From the NCBI GenBank assembly GCA_029953675.1, contig JAMWBK010000004.1, positions 310,001-374,000 on the forward strand: 64,000 bases of DNA, read 5' to 3'. Source of the stretch: Rhodosorus marinus. Its lineage: Eukaryota; Rhodophyta; Stylonematophyceae; Stylonematales; Stylonemataceae. Of the stretch, positions 11,657 through 24,730 are shown piece after piece (the first letter of the stretch is position 1; every line of letters begins with the position of its first letter). The position numbers and the translations under genes are program-made. Below the pieces are notes generated by a model that ran no database searches, had not been told where the DNA came from, and saw nothing but the letters and a program-made list of their open reading frames with translations.

Positions 11657-13376
11657 TCTCCAGAACCCGCAAGGGTCTCAAGCAGAAGACATACGGCAAG
11701 TCAGGGAATCCCGACTTGCGCTCATTGGAATGGGATCAAACAGCAAGCAGAGCGCGCTCGGCTTTTGATAAGGAATTTCCGTCTCTACTACTTGCCCCTA
11801 CCGGACAAGTATTTTTGCATACGTATGAAATCAGTCCTCTTGAGAGCTCGGGTGCCCATGCAAGCGGAAGAATCTTGGGATAATTCAAGGCACGCTGGCA
11901 AGAAATGACGTTTTCAGTGCTACAGCGAAATCGTTCCAGTCCTCTTTCAGTTGCACGGGGATTCCGCAATAGCTCTTTTTCCTGATTGGCTCAGAATCTC
12001 CCTTTCCAGAAGGTGCGGGGACAGGCCTCCCAGTACCAGCTACACACGAGCTCGTTGTGGACTTGGTAGGAAAACATACTCTACGGTTTGTCACTTGAAA
12101 GTCCTCGACGGAATCGACTGAGATCCACCATTGGGTATTGGTAAGGAGTAGAAGCTTCAGGTCATCAGAGAGATAGCGTAGCCATGGCAAAATGGCCTAA
12201 ATATTCGTTTGTACACAAAATCTCCAAATGGTTGGAAGCGAAAAAGGTCATGAATCTCCACTGCGATCGCTGCCGGCAGCCGGGGCGAAGACTGGAGCTT
12301 CCGTGGGTTATACACGCTGCGCCCAACGCTTTGCGATTGTTTTAGTCACTGACCTTCGCAGAGATCCGGGAATCGAACTCGGGAACCGGATCTAGAAATG
12401 ATCGATGCCCGACTTCCATCTGTCGCCTCTGGGATGCTTCGGGAAGGACAAAAGCAACCGCTCTCAGCATACTATCGCCCAATTCCTGATGTCCTTGAAA
12501 AAGAAAAAACATAGTCGTCCAACCCTAGAACATACGTTTTTCGAAATAATAAATTTATCTATTTAATTTTAATCGATTAATCATTTCGTATATACTATAT
12601 GATTGGATGAATATATTGCTTTAATTACAAATTATTTAGCTTTATATAACTTACTCTCCTCCTGGACCTCAACGGGCGCTTCGTTTGCTCACCATTGGTT
12701 GCCAATCCGTCTTCCTTGATTTCAAAACTCAGTACCATTCGCTAATAACGTATCATGTCCATTTTTACTACCTTATTTCAAATACCCTATTTACAGAAAC
12801 AATTAAATTTCACAAATCTCGCTGACACCAAATTATAATACAAGCGCTTACCCATATAAAAATATGATTCTGAAAGATCAAAAACTCTTCTCCTATGTAC
12901 TATTTATGCGTACTTATTTTTATATAGTGTAAATATTACATATTAATTGCTCACACGCATATGTCGTTTCTACTAATCAAAAATGTTTTAAGAGTCACAT
13001 ATAAATCAATCAAAAGATTACGGAAAACTCAATTCTATTCATTTCATACAAAATAATGTTTATTATTGACTGAATATTAGATCAATAAATGATGACACCT
13101 ATAGCACGTACTCGGGGCTGTTGCGTGTAGGAAAGCCGGGCGCAAGTTTCTATCTGTGTAAGGACCAAAGCAGATGGTATTGGTGAGCTGGATTGCTTGA
13201 GACTGAGCGACTTCTGAAAAGTTCTTGAAGGGTCTGAAAAGCTTTTCTATAGCTTTATTACATTATTTTCATAGAAAGGAAGTGTATGTTTGCGACGATG
13301 TTAAACTAGAGTGGTGTTTTGTTCTTATTGAAAGTTTTCTTTGGCTGGTTTCGGAACGGTGGGCAGGCGCGTCAGG
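11657..13376. other. Gene-poor interval with AT-rich centre
   Basis: No gene is supported. At 12362-12393 an 8-bp inverted repeat (AGATCCGG/CCGGATCT) encloses a sequence that resembles a tRNA T-arm on the minus strand, but no complete tRNA can be folded. From about 12500 to 13100 the DNA is strongly AT-rich. The last 250 bases before 13377 are probably the promoter of the next gene. Confidence 0.5.
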
Positions 13377-15797
13377 ATGATTGGGTTCATTGTTGGAGGC
13401 TCTGCTTCTGGATTTGGGCGCAGAATCGGCCAGAGTAATGTAATATGTGGTATCGTCGGTGGAGATCTAAGGACGGATTCGTCTGCGGCGGTGAGTTTTG
13501 ACGTCGACCAGGGGTCAGTTCCGAGCTCGGGGAGGGTTCTGTTTGTTCCGGCGATTGGAGCTAGTGGAAGGGATTTGAAGAGGGCTATAAGAGGAATTAA
13601 GGATGCTGAAGTGGTCAGATGGAGACAAGAGAGCGAAGAGAAGGATTTGAAGGAACTCGTAACGGATGTTTTGGAGGGCAGGAAGGGAAGCAAGTGGACA
13701 GTTGTAGCCGAGTCGACAGGAGGAACGTTGGCGCTTATGATGGCATCTAAAGGGAGGGAGGAGATCGAAAAACTTGTTCTTGTAAATCCAGTGACATCTC
13801 CGAGATCTGAAATCGCTAAAATAGCGGCCCGGGCTCCCGCTCCGCTGCAGAGGATCTTCTCCGCTATCGGTACGAGCTGCAGCCCAGCTTCTTCGGGACA
13901 GCCCATCCACCTGTTTCTAGAAGCTAACAGGGCGTCTCAAATATCTTTTGAAACAGGTCCGATGTCATCCACATCAATGAAAACGGTCAGCAGTTCAAAT
14001 ATCTCGTTCGCGGACTCGCAACTCTCGAACATCAAAGTCCCCGTGACTATCGTCGTTTCCGAAGACGATATCCTACAGCCTTCCTACGCAGAATCTGAGC
14101 GGCTCCTGAACCTAATACCACAGGCCGTTCGATGCGTACTGCCTTCCGGTGGCCACTTTCTGCTATCAGAGAACAGAATCCTACTGAGCCAGATTCTTCT
14201 CAAGTCACAACACATCTTCAATTCTGCAAAAATTCCTCATGTAAGATCTCCTTCAGCTTCAAGCTAGCTTACGATCTAGATATCCAGCCAGGGCAATACG
14301 TGGTTAGTTAGATCACAGGCCAGCTCACTCTTCGGACTGAAAGAGACTACCATGTCGATGCTCGGCAAACTTGTCTGTTGTGGTTCTCTCTTCAGATTTG
14401 CTCGGACTGTCCTTCAGCACGTATCGGAGCGATTCGCCACCTGCGACTACATTTGACAGATCGGCCCTGTGCCCAGGATCTCTGAACTAAGCCTATCTCG
14501 GGGTTTGTTTATGGAAAACTATAGCTAACAGAAAACTTGTTACTTCTCGTGGTATGCACAGCAGCGAGCTGATTTTGACGATGTATCTGACATCGACCCC
14601 AAGGCGTTGGAGAATGCTCGGTCTCGAGTCAAGTTCTTGAAGAGGATGGTGTCTCCTGTGATCATTGGCGCGAACCGAGTACCAAACTTGTTCCCTGGAG
14701 ACAAGCCAATCTTGTTCGTCGGAAATCATACGCTCTACGGACTGTTCGACTTGCCGTTCTTTGTTGATCATTTTTTGAAGGAGAGGTCAATCCTTGTAAG
14801 GGGACTTGCGCATCCGCTCGTGTTTCTTAGCGATGTAAGCGTGTTGCCCATGGTCCAGCGGCTGATATCCACAGCACGAAAGGCACAATTGAACTGACCG
14901 AGTTGTCGGCTATGACCGCGGTTACAGAGGCAGGGCAAAAAGGACAGTGAGAAGGAAAACAGCTTTTCGTTTGAGGACTTTGGAGCGGTGCAAGTTTCGC
15001 CGAGGAACTTCTACGCTTTGATGAAAGAGAAGAAATGGGTCCTGCTGTTTCCCGGTGGTATCCGCGAAGCTCATCACCGAAAGGACGAGAAGTATAAGAC
15101 CATATGGCCAGAGGAACAAGAGTTTGTTCGCACCGCTGCCAAGTTTGGAGCGCTCATCGTCCCCTTCGCATCCGTCGGTTCAGAGTAAGTAGGGAACCAA
15201 TCGGTTAGTGCTTAGAATCTTGAACGATGTGCTTGGACGGAACACTGACGCTTGGCTGTCTCGTACGGCTCCACAGTGACAATTTCGAAATGCTGATGGA
15301 CGGAAATGACTTGGTGAACATTCCACAAGTTGCAAACTGGTTGAAGGAGAAGGCACCGGTCGAGAATGCTCGCTCTTGGAAGCAGGATGACGATGAAAAA
15401 AAGAGCCTGCTTCCACCTCTCTCAAGACCACGTCCGCCTTCACGCCTGTACACCCGGTTCGGACATCCTATCAACTTGGCTGATGTGGACTACAGGGACA
15501 AACAACTGTGCCAGGATATCTATCAAAAAGTAAGGAGAAATCGAACAGAAGCAGAAGCGTTGTGGTTGATGGCGATCACCGGAATGCTCAAGTCATAGCC
15601 TTTGTCTCCACATTCGATAGGTACGCAGTGGTGTAGAGACCCTGATTGAACAGCAGCTGGAGGCTCGAGAGCGAGATAGGTATGGAGACTTGGCGAGGAG
15701 GTTGGCTTTCGAAACGCTAAACGAAGCACCAGCTCCAACCGACCTTCAATGGTCGATTCGCGGAAGTTACATCCCTGCAGAAGATCTACCAAACTAA
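13377..15797 (+). CDS. Phytyl ester synthase-like alpha/beta hydrolase-acyltransferase
   Basis: Related to the plastid esterase/lipase/thioesterase proteins PES1/PES2, which esterify phytol and diacylglycerol with fatty acids in plastoglobules. Exons are 13377-14240, 14562-14834, 14928-15184, 15277-15529 and 15621-15797, giving 607 residues. The N-terminal half is an alpha/beta hydrolase: nucleophile elbow AESTGG near residue 118, a later VSEDDILQPS holding the acid, and SGGHFLLSE holding the His. The C-terminal half is a DAGAT/LPLAT-like acyltransferase: VGNHTLYGLFDLPFF, then FGAVQVSPRNFYALM, then LLFPGGIREAHHRKDEKYK and FGALIVPFASVGSDDNF. The elbow has Ala in place of the first Gly of GxSxG. 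The N-terminus is Gly/Arg-rich and could be a plastid transit peptide. The start is the first ATG in frame. The frame and phase of all four introns agree. Confidence 0.88.
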
Positions 15798-16150
15798 TTC
15801 TCAACGCCAGGTAGCGGGCTCGGAGGAGAGTCGGGGGACCCACGATGGGGGATAATCACTCGGTGCACAGCCCTGACAAACCCGCGTGTCTTGTTCTCAC
15901 CCCAATAGCGGCTTGGCGAACAAACCTTCGATCAAACTTGACTTTTCTTGTTCCGGAATCTGCTAGAGTGAGAAGAAAAGTCCTCTTCATCTGCGGAAGG
16001 AAATTATGTAGCTTCCACCCAAACGTGTGTTATTTCTATGTACAGTGAAAATCAAAAATTGAAGACATGTAGTACGCTTCTAGGCAAATGCACCAACAAG
16101 AAGGAAAAAGCGGAGCCTTCTCAGAGAGCGAGAAGAGGCCATCGCTTGCA
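15798..16150. other. Convergent intergenic region
   Basis: This 353-bp interval lies between two genes that converge, so it should hold both 3' ends. I see no further gene in it. Confidence 0.6.
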
Positions 16151-17849
<1,699 letters not shown>

Positions 17850-18530
17850 GCGACTCGAAAATATATATTACAACAAAAAGAATAGGCAAAAAGAGCCCTA
17901 TACAAAAATATCCATCTGCTGGAAACTACTTAAGAAGAAGACGTATCCTCTCTCGGCTCCCAATACGTCTAAGATCCCTCCAAATCACAATCAACCAAAA
18001 AATCCCCTTCGCCTTCCCAACAAAGAAGAATCCACAAACTCCTTAAGATCTGTGATCCATCAATCTAAGATCCCAACTCTCACCCCAGTCCGACCCCCAC
18101 AAAAAACCGCAACACCACCAACAAATCACTCCGCTCAGAGTAAAAAATATCCTACCTTACCTCCCTTCCTCATCTCCTAATCCAATGCTCACAATTCCAA
18201 TCCTTCCTTGATGTTCATATACCTTCCCCTCCATCCCCCACATACCAAACAGATATATCCTCATAAACATAAACCTCTCCCCCCCTCCCCGGCCCGCAAA
18301 ATACACACCCTTTCACTTGCCCACTGAATACTCTAATATCATGTTAACCAAAACAGAAAACCACTATCATCGTCCACAGACAAAACATAATATATATACC
18401 AAAATTCCCCACCCCCTCCCCGCCCGCTTCGTGCACACCCGAAAGTATCCTCCCACCTCTCCCACCTTCAATCCACATCTCTCTCTCCTCTCTCTCCGCT
18501 CTCTCTCTCCGTCTTAATTGTGTTGTCATG
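17850..18530. other. Pyrimidine-rich region upstream of the SRPK gene
   Basis: On the plus strand this stretch is C/T- and A-rich with a TCTCTC-type tract at about 18478-18512. C-rich blocks near 18270 and 18400 resemble each other (CCCCxCCCCxxCCCGC), which suggests a local duplication. It probably contains the SRPK promoter and 5' UTR. No gene is seen. Confidence 0.5.
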
Positions 18531-19038
18531 GCCGTCCGATAAATTTTCCACGTGGAATAGACTATTGAAAAACAGTATACAAAATCATGTATCTGATTGA
18601 AACTCTTCCCAAAAACAGGTCCGATTGTCCGTCCGATAAATGGGTCCTATAAATCGTCCGATATTCAATCAACGTTAGTCTAATAATCAATCATCTCCGG
18701 TAAAGGTATTGAATCATGATTACTTCTTGGTATGACAAGCTGTCCTTATCATGAAATGAATCATGGTTACTTCTGAGCTGGACAGGCTGTCATAGCATTG
18801 GTTGAGCAGCCCAAAAAAATCCACCCTTGGGATCCCAACGAAAAAAGGTAACTGTACCCTGGCAGTATTGATGAAAAATAAACCCTAATCGAGTCAGCAA
18901 AACGACCGTCCATGCCCCTGAAAAGCATGAAAAAATATTGAAAAATATCGGACGGGAATCGGTCGTTATCGGACCATTTATCGGACGAAGCCTATTGATT
19001 TTCTTTTATAATTAAGGTCTATAAATTAATATCGGACA
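18531..19038. mobile_element. MITE-like inverted-repeat element
   Basis: The left part (18531-18672) repeats the motif TCCGATA/TCCGATT several times, and the right part (18946-19038) carries the same motif inverted as TATCGGA. The clearest pair is GTCCGATAAATGG near 18632 against its complement near 18976. The interior is non-coding. This layout fits a small non-autonomous DNA element or fold-back element. Exact ends and target-site duplication were not resolved. Confidence 0.5.
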
Positions 19039-19046
19039 GGTGATTT

Positions 19047-19308
19047 TGTCACGTCATGACATGACACATGGCTAAACAGTCGGTGAACTAAAAATAACTC
19101 CTCACGGGTACAAATCAGGAACGGGTACTAACCTGCGGACAAATCAGCACCTCGGAGTACCAGAAATAGAATTACAGTAGGCTTGATCATGGGAATCTAG
19201 ACTATAAATATGGAAGTGTTCCGCATTCCAGCTCGGAACTAGCGAGAGAGAGAAAAAAGGTATCCAAGATAAGAAAAAGCATTTTGGATCAAAGACACAC
19301 GTTAACGG
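19047..19308 (+). repeat. LTR, plus orientation (solo or orphan)
   Basis: Starts TGTCACG and shares, in order, many blocks with the LTR at 20077-19804: TGACATGACACATGG, GGGTACA, TCATGGGAA, CTATAAATA, GGTATCCAA and TTTTGGAT. The CTATAAATA block is a probable TATA box. Similarity fades after 19308. No internal domain in the plus direction follows it. It is inverted relative to the other LTR and diverged from it, so the two come from separate insertions or a rearrangement. Confidence 0.7.
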
Positions 19309-19803
19309 GAAACGCGCCCTCTCAACGAACCACTCACACGCGGATCGTGCTCCGTAGACCATGTATGAAGCGCATTGGCCCACGAACTCACCACAGCCGC
19401 CGGCTGGACCGCCGCATAAGATCCCACGGCCAGCCCGCCCCACCGCACGGGCAACGTGATCTGCCGGTGAAGGATGCCTTTTCTGCGTCCCCCAAGCAGA
19501 TTGCTCAGCATCCATCAGCACGCCTAGCACGTCCCTCGCTCGTTGGTCAGCGCGAGCCGCTAGCCAAGACCCCCATTCGGACGGTAGCTGCCGCAAAAAA
19601 TAGGTCAGTCTCTGGTACGCGCTGAACCGGAAGATGAGCAGAGCGGTCTGGAGGTACCCTTCTGGGAGACCGCACAGCTCAGTCAGGAGCTCATCGTGGT
19701 GACTCAGTAGCGCGGAGAGGGTGCGTTCGACAAATATCGGGGTGCCCACGGGGACACCGAACAGAATGAAGCCCTCAGCGCGACAAATGTCTCGAAACCT
19801 GGA
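19309..19803 (-). pseudogene. LINE-type reverse transcriptase fragment (C-terminal part)
   Basis: Read on the minus strand, this piece gives EGFILFGVPVGTPIFVERTL, then LPEGYLQTALLIFRFSAYQR and LTYFLRQLP. In a shifted frame it gives ITLPVRWGGLAVGS, then SWANALHTW. This order (LGvPxGs, then an LxxLR region, then LPxRxGGLGL) matches the segment behind the RT fingers and palm in non-LTR-type elements. A frameshift separates the two parts, and neither end of an element is visible. It sits exactly between two oppositely oriented LTRs. The family is inferred from motifs only. Confidence 0.55.
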
Positions 19804-20077
19804 TGGACCGCTAACCTATGTCTTTCATCCAAAATACTTTTTTCAATTATTTAGTTTTTATATGTTTTCCTTATGTTGGATACCTTTTCTCTCGCTCATC
19901 CAGGTCTAGATGCCGAATACCTCCGTATTTATAGTTTCCCATGACCAATCCTACTTATGCTTCTGATTTGTTTGCGGTTTGTGTTGTAGTCATTCCTGAT
20001 CTGTACCCATTTTGGTACTCTGGGTATAGATTTGTCTCCAGTTGTTTTGTCACCATGTGTCATGTCAGGTCGTGACA
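19804..20077 (-). repeat. 3' LTR of the gypsy element
   Basis: On the minus strand the LTR begins TGTCACGACC directly after a polypurine tract, GGTGGGAAGAGA (20089-20078), and probably ends in CA at 19804, giving about 274 bp. It contains CTATAAATAC, a likely TATA box. No matching 5' LTR is found beyond 23.4 kb. Confidence 0.75.
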
Positions 20078-23000
20078 TCTCTTCCCACCGAAGGAGAGAG
20101 CTTGCGGGTTGAAGAAGGAGCTTCGTGAAGGTTCTCATAATACCGAATTTGTCGTCAAGGTATTCTGGTTCTGCGGTAATGGTGATATGGTAACCATCGT
20201 AAATCGTCGGTAGCTTCGCCCTCCAGATAGACAAAATATTCGTTCAACTGCTCAGCATTTAGTCGATGCCTTAAGACTGACTCCACTTCGCGTTGTTGGG
20301 TGTTTGGTAGGAGTACCCTTGTCACGTCGGTCGTTTCTTGATCGGGTCCGTTAGACTTACGTAGAAGCGACACGTGAAAAACGTCATGGATTCGATGATT
20401 CCCTCCGAGCTCCAGTTGATACGCAACTTTCGCCAATTTTGCATAGAATTTTGATGGGCCCAACATATCTGGGCCGAAAAACTTTTGAAGCTGGGCGTTG
20501 GAGACTTCGAGTGATAATAACACGTATTGGCCTAGTCTGAAGTGCGGGTCCTTTTTTCCACGATCATACTAGAGGCGTTGTCTTTCTTGGGCGTAACGTA
20601 GATTGGCGCGGGCTAGGGTTTGTTGGACTCGTTGCCGTTGTAGCATGAGAATTGCGGCTTCAGGTAGCGGAGAGGTAATGCTATTGAGCGCCGGGATCTT
20701 GAGGTCGTACGGTACTGTCGGGTTCGTCCCGTATAGTAATTCGAATGGTGAGAAGTTGGTAGATTCGGAAATTTGGCGGTTGTATGCCAATTCTGCCACA
20801 GGCAGGTCAGCTGCCCAATCTGCTGTCGTTGAATTACATCTTAGGTACGTCTCCAACGTCTGGTTCATTCGTTCAGTTTGACCATCGGTCTGGGGATGGT
20901 ATGCTGTGCTCAGTATTTTGTTCACTCCTAAGAACTGCATCAGCTGTTGCCAAAGGAGACTCGTGAAGCGTGGGTCTCTATCTGATACAATATCCTCAGG
21001 CACTCCCGCGAATGAAAACCAATGACGTAAGAAAAGCTTCGCAGTTTCGTGCGCAGTCGCCGTTGCTGTTGTTGGGATGAAAGGCGCGTACTTCGTGAGA
21101 CGGTCCACGAGGACCAAGACCGAATCGAAACCGTCCCTGGTTGTTGGTAAGCTTACAATGAAATCCATGGAGACCGCGTTAAATTTGCCGTCAGGTACTG
21201 GCAATGGCTGCAATTTTCCTGCTGAGTGTCGCCGGGGCTTCTGCCGTTGACATATTTCGCAAGGTCGTAAGAAGTTTTCCACGTCTCGTCTCAACCCTGA
21301 CCAGTACTACTTTCTCTTAATCAGGTTCCGAGTCTTTGTAATTCCAAAAGGTCCTCCCGTTGGTTCCTCATGATGAATTCGAAGTAGATCCGAAATCATG
21401 GCTTCCGGAATACATATCCGATTATGTATGTATTGAATATCGCTGCGTTTGTTGAACCCTTGCTGTCTACATCCTTCCAGGTGCTGAAAGATCTCGTTGA
21501 ACTGTGCGTCTTGTAGGTATGCTTGTTGCCATTGCGGGCCGCTGATAACCGAGGAGACCGTCAGCTGTTGAATGGCATGCCGGCTTAAGGCATCAGCAAT
21601 ATTTTCTGTTCCCTTCTTGTATTCGACTGTAAACAAAAATGGCATGAACCTGTTGATGTAGCGTGCCTGCCGTTAAGCTCCCGTTGAGAGGGGAGAAAAC
21701 GTAACGGATTATGGTCAGTCCGCACGATGAATAGGTTTCCTCCGAGGTACGTGTGCCAATGTAGCACGGCCAGGTTCAAAGCAAATAATTCTTGCTCATA
21801 CGTTGAATATCTCTGTTCGGTCAGAGCGAACTTTCGGGAGAAATAGGCAATTGGGTGCCTCCATCGTCGAACTTTTGCAATAGCACAGCACCTGCCCCTG
21901 CCTGTTGCTGGCGTCGGTGCAGACGACGAATGTCTTCTCGAAATCCGGATTGCGTAAAACTGGGTCCTTCGATAGTTCCGCCCGTAACTTGTAGAATGCT
22001 TGCTGCTGCTGTGGCCCCCATTGGAATTTACTATTCTTCTTCGTCAGCTCTGTTAATGGTGCAATTAAGCTGAAATCGGGCACATAGTTCCGTATATACC
22101 CCGTGAAGCCTAGGAATGCGCGGATGTCGTGCATATCCCCTGGGGTTTTCCACTTTAACAAGGGCGGCAAGTTTCGCCGGGTCTGGTCTGTGTACTCCAC
22201 TTCCGACGAGGTGACCCAGGTACTTCGTTTCTGGTACGCCAAATGCACATTTCGATTGTTTGCTGTACAATCTAGCCTCCCGTAATTTCGTGAACACGAT
22301 GTCGACATGTGTTCGGTGCGTCTCCAGGTTCGGCGAGTAAATTATGATGTCATCAAAGAAGATGGTCACAAAAACGCCCAACTCATCGAAGAAGAGTTGA
22401 TTCAGCAGTCTCGTAAAGACTGCCGGGGCATTTATGAGGCCAAACGGCACACAAGCCACTCATATAATCCGAACGGCGTTGTGAAAGCCGTCTTGGGAAT
22501 GTCCCTTTCCTCCGCTCTGAGTTGCCAATAGCCGCTCCTTAAGTCGATGACACTTAGGTATGAGGCGGTACCCAGCGCATCCAGGCAGTCATCAATCCTC
22601 GGAGGGCTCGTCTTATTCGGTGTCGTCTGTTGATTTAGCCGGCGGTAGTCGATACACAATCTTTTTCCATCATCTTTCTTACCCACGAACAGACAGGGTG
22701 ACGCGAATGGTGAGGAGCTCGGTCGAATCAGGTTTTTAGCCAATAGGTCCTGCAGCTGCAACTTCAATTCCTGCTTATCCACCGGGCTCATCTTATAGGG
22801 TCGTTGTGAGGTTGGTGTTGGTGTTGCTCCGGGTTTCAATTCAATGGCGAATTTCATCTTTCGCCAAGGGGGTAATGTCTTGATGTCAGTAGCGAAGACT
22901 GATTTATATTTTGCTGTTATCCAAGTCTCCAACTCTTCCGTCTCTTTCTGCCTTCCGGATGATTTTCTTGAGTCATTTTTTTCTGGTTCTTTTTCGGGTT

Positions 23001-23400
23001 TGTTTTCTTCAGGATAGGTTCTGGATCTTCAGGACACTCCTCTGGTTGTTTATGTTCAGGAGTCTCCTCTGGTTGTTTTTCCGGTTTGATTTCTTCAGGA
23101 TTCTTTTCTTCCCGATTCATAGTAGTCACGTCAGGGTATTCTACGGATTTATCAGGTTGCTCTTCGGGTTCGTTTTCAGGTTGTATTGTTGTTTTAGGCA
23201 ATTTGTCGCTTGGCTTTGTGTTGTTAAGATCAGGATCCGGTTGGGTAGGTCGGATGAAAAGTGGAATTTCTGAAACTTGTGAAAGGTAATATGGCATTTT
23301 GATCGCTACTCGATGTTCAATCAACGAACTGGCTGCGGATAAGTGCATGTCCTCTTGAAGCTGAAAACTAACGACCCCGGGTGGGTGTCCTACGAGAAGT
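20078..23400 (-). mobile_element. Degenerate Ty3/gypsy chromovirus, 5'-truncated
   Basis: The order on the minus strand is RT, RNase H, integrase, chromodomain, 3' LTR, which is diagnostic of Ty3/gypsy. [10 protein letters not shown] near 22650 and FFDDIIIYS near 22350. RNase H: CTDAS near 21920 and RTDHNP near 21720. Integrase: CEICQRQKP zinc-finger end, then Asp, Asp and Glu in SMDFIV, SDRDPRF and DGQTERMNQ (21230-20850). The chromodomain-like tail is EVESVLRHR...YFVYLEG near 20260. Several frameshifts and stops break the polyprotein, for example near 22030, 21800, 21300 and 20570. A Pro/Glu/Lys-rich segment (23350-22930) precedes RT. Gag, protease and the 5' LTR are missing, so the copy is dead. 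Confidence 0.92.
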
Positions 23401-23809
23401 AGAGGAGAATCACAAGCGTATCATTACTAGCTCAACAGCACACGCTAACAACTAAAAAGGACTGGGACTCTGGCGCTGTAAGGCTGCCTTAGTTCTGGAG
23501 GTACCTGCTTTCGCCCTTTCCTAGCTTATCCTCTTTCGGGGACCTTAGCCTCCGCTTAAATCGTGGCATGGTAGGGTTGCCAGCATATGTCCGGTGCAGG
23601 TTTGATACGTAACCAGAGGGATAGTAGCTACGAAAGACGGAAACAACGTACTTTGGCGAGACATAGCCGAGGGGTGATCGAGGACGTGGAGGTTTGCGTG
23701 AAGTGAAGTGGTATGAACACGCTCCCACAACATACATCGTGGATCAAGTCTCGGGAACAAACATTCTGCGATCGGTGCGAAGGAAAGGGACCGTCAACAA
23801 AAACAATTT

Positions 23810-23935
23810 ATTCAGAGCCTATCTATCTTGAGGGCGGAAAGGGAAACGCTGATGACGCGCGTCCAACAACAAAGCAACATTCGAACGCTAGAGCGTAAGA
23901 GACAGCTCCGTAGATAGTCAGGTAGTGGTCCCCCT
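23810..23935 (-). repeat. Dispersed retroelement 3'-end repeat, copy B
   Basis: On the minus strand it ends in GGCTCTGAATAAA, as copy A (330-475) and copy C (42230-42300) do, but its tail is TTG-rich rather than an ATC or ATG microsatellite. Upstream of the box it shares GACGCGCGTCATCAGCGT-like sequence with copy A. It lies just beyond the truncated end of the gypsy element. Confidence 0.6.
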
Positions 23936-24730
23936 ACCCCTCCAGGTGGGATTGCCGCCTCCTCGCAAAGAACTTCCCGATCTGCATGGCTTATAATGGC
24001 ACCCTGGGTCAAGCCGCACTTTTAGAAAGACATGACGGTAGCAGCGTAGGTGAATGGGGAACGAATTCTGCTCAATATACACGGATAGCAGCGGTTACAT
24101 CCTAAGGAATATCCCGGAAGGCACCAGGTTCACCAGTATCCGAAACGTTTTACCGGTCTCCAGTTGTACAACTCCACGTAGTCATACATATGCAACTAAG
24201 GGGAGGGTGTTTTTGGAATCCGCACTCACATTCTCTGGGTAAAGGGTAGCGAATCGGTTCTCGATACTGTTCCATCTCAACCACTGACTACTCCGGCCCT
24301 TGCACCTGAAGAGCTGACATCGGACCTACTAGCAGGTTCCATCCATTTGTCCCATACAATATTTCCTTGCTCCGGTTTTGGGACAGACTGAAGCGACAGC
24401 TGTCCTAAAACTGTGAAATACTGGATTGAGATTTTCTAGGTCTTGGCTGAGGTGCGGTCATGTAGGTCGATGGCGGGTGATATCCCCCCTGCCCCGTGCT
24501 TGTGAGCTTGGAAAGGTAAGGCCTGAGCTGGTTCAGAGAGGTCTAGAAGCGCATATATCTTTCGAAAAGGTGTGCAAAAGATGGGGTTCGGATTTGTTGG
24601 ATCTCTGTACTCTGACAGAACCGGAGCTGACTATTGTACGCCGCGCCGTCGGGCTGTATGTGTAGGTGTTTTTGTTTACTTCCCTTTTGATCTTCTCGAT
24701 GGGAATGGACGCTTGTGCTGATGAGCAGTA
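23936..24730. other. Intergenic region before dehydroquinate synthase
   Basis: I see no gene here. Any open frames are short and lack family features. The last 100 bases should hold the promoter or 5' UTR of the gene that starts at 24731. Confidence 0.5.

Noticed and set aside
12362-12393. tRNA-like T-arm on the minus strand (GTTCGATTC)
   Set aside because: The B-box-like core fits, but no acceptor stem, anticodon arm or A box could be placed at the right spacing; the flanking 8-bp inverted repeat explains the structure better.
14835-14927. Apparent end of the phytyl-ester-synthase-like protein at a stop near 14896
   Set aside because: The stop lies inside an intron: a GTAAGC donor at 14835 and an acceptor ending at 14927 restore the frame and the family sequence.
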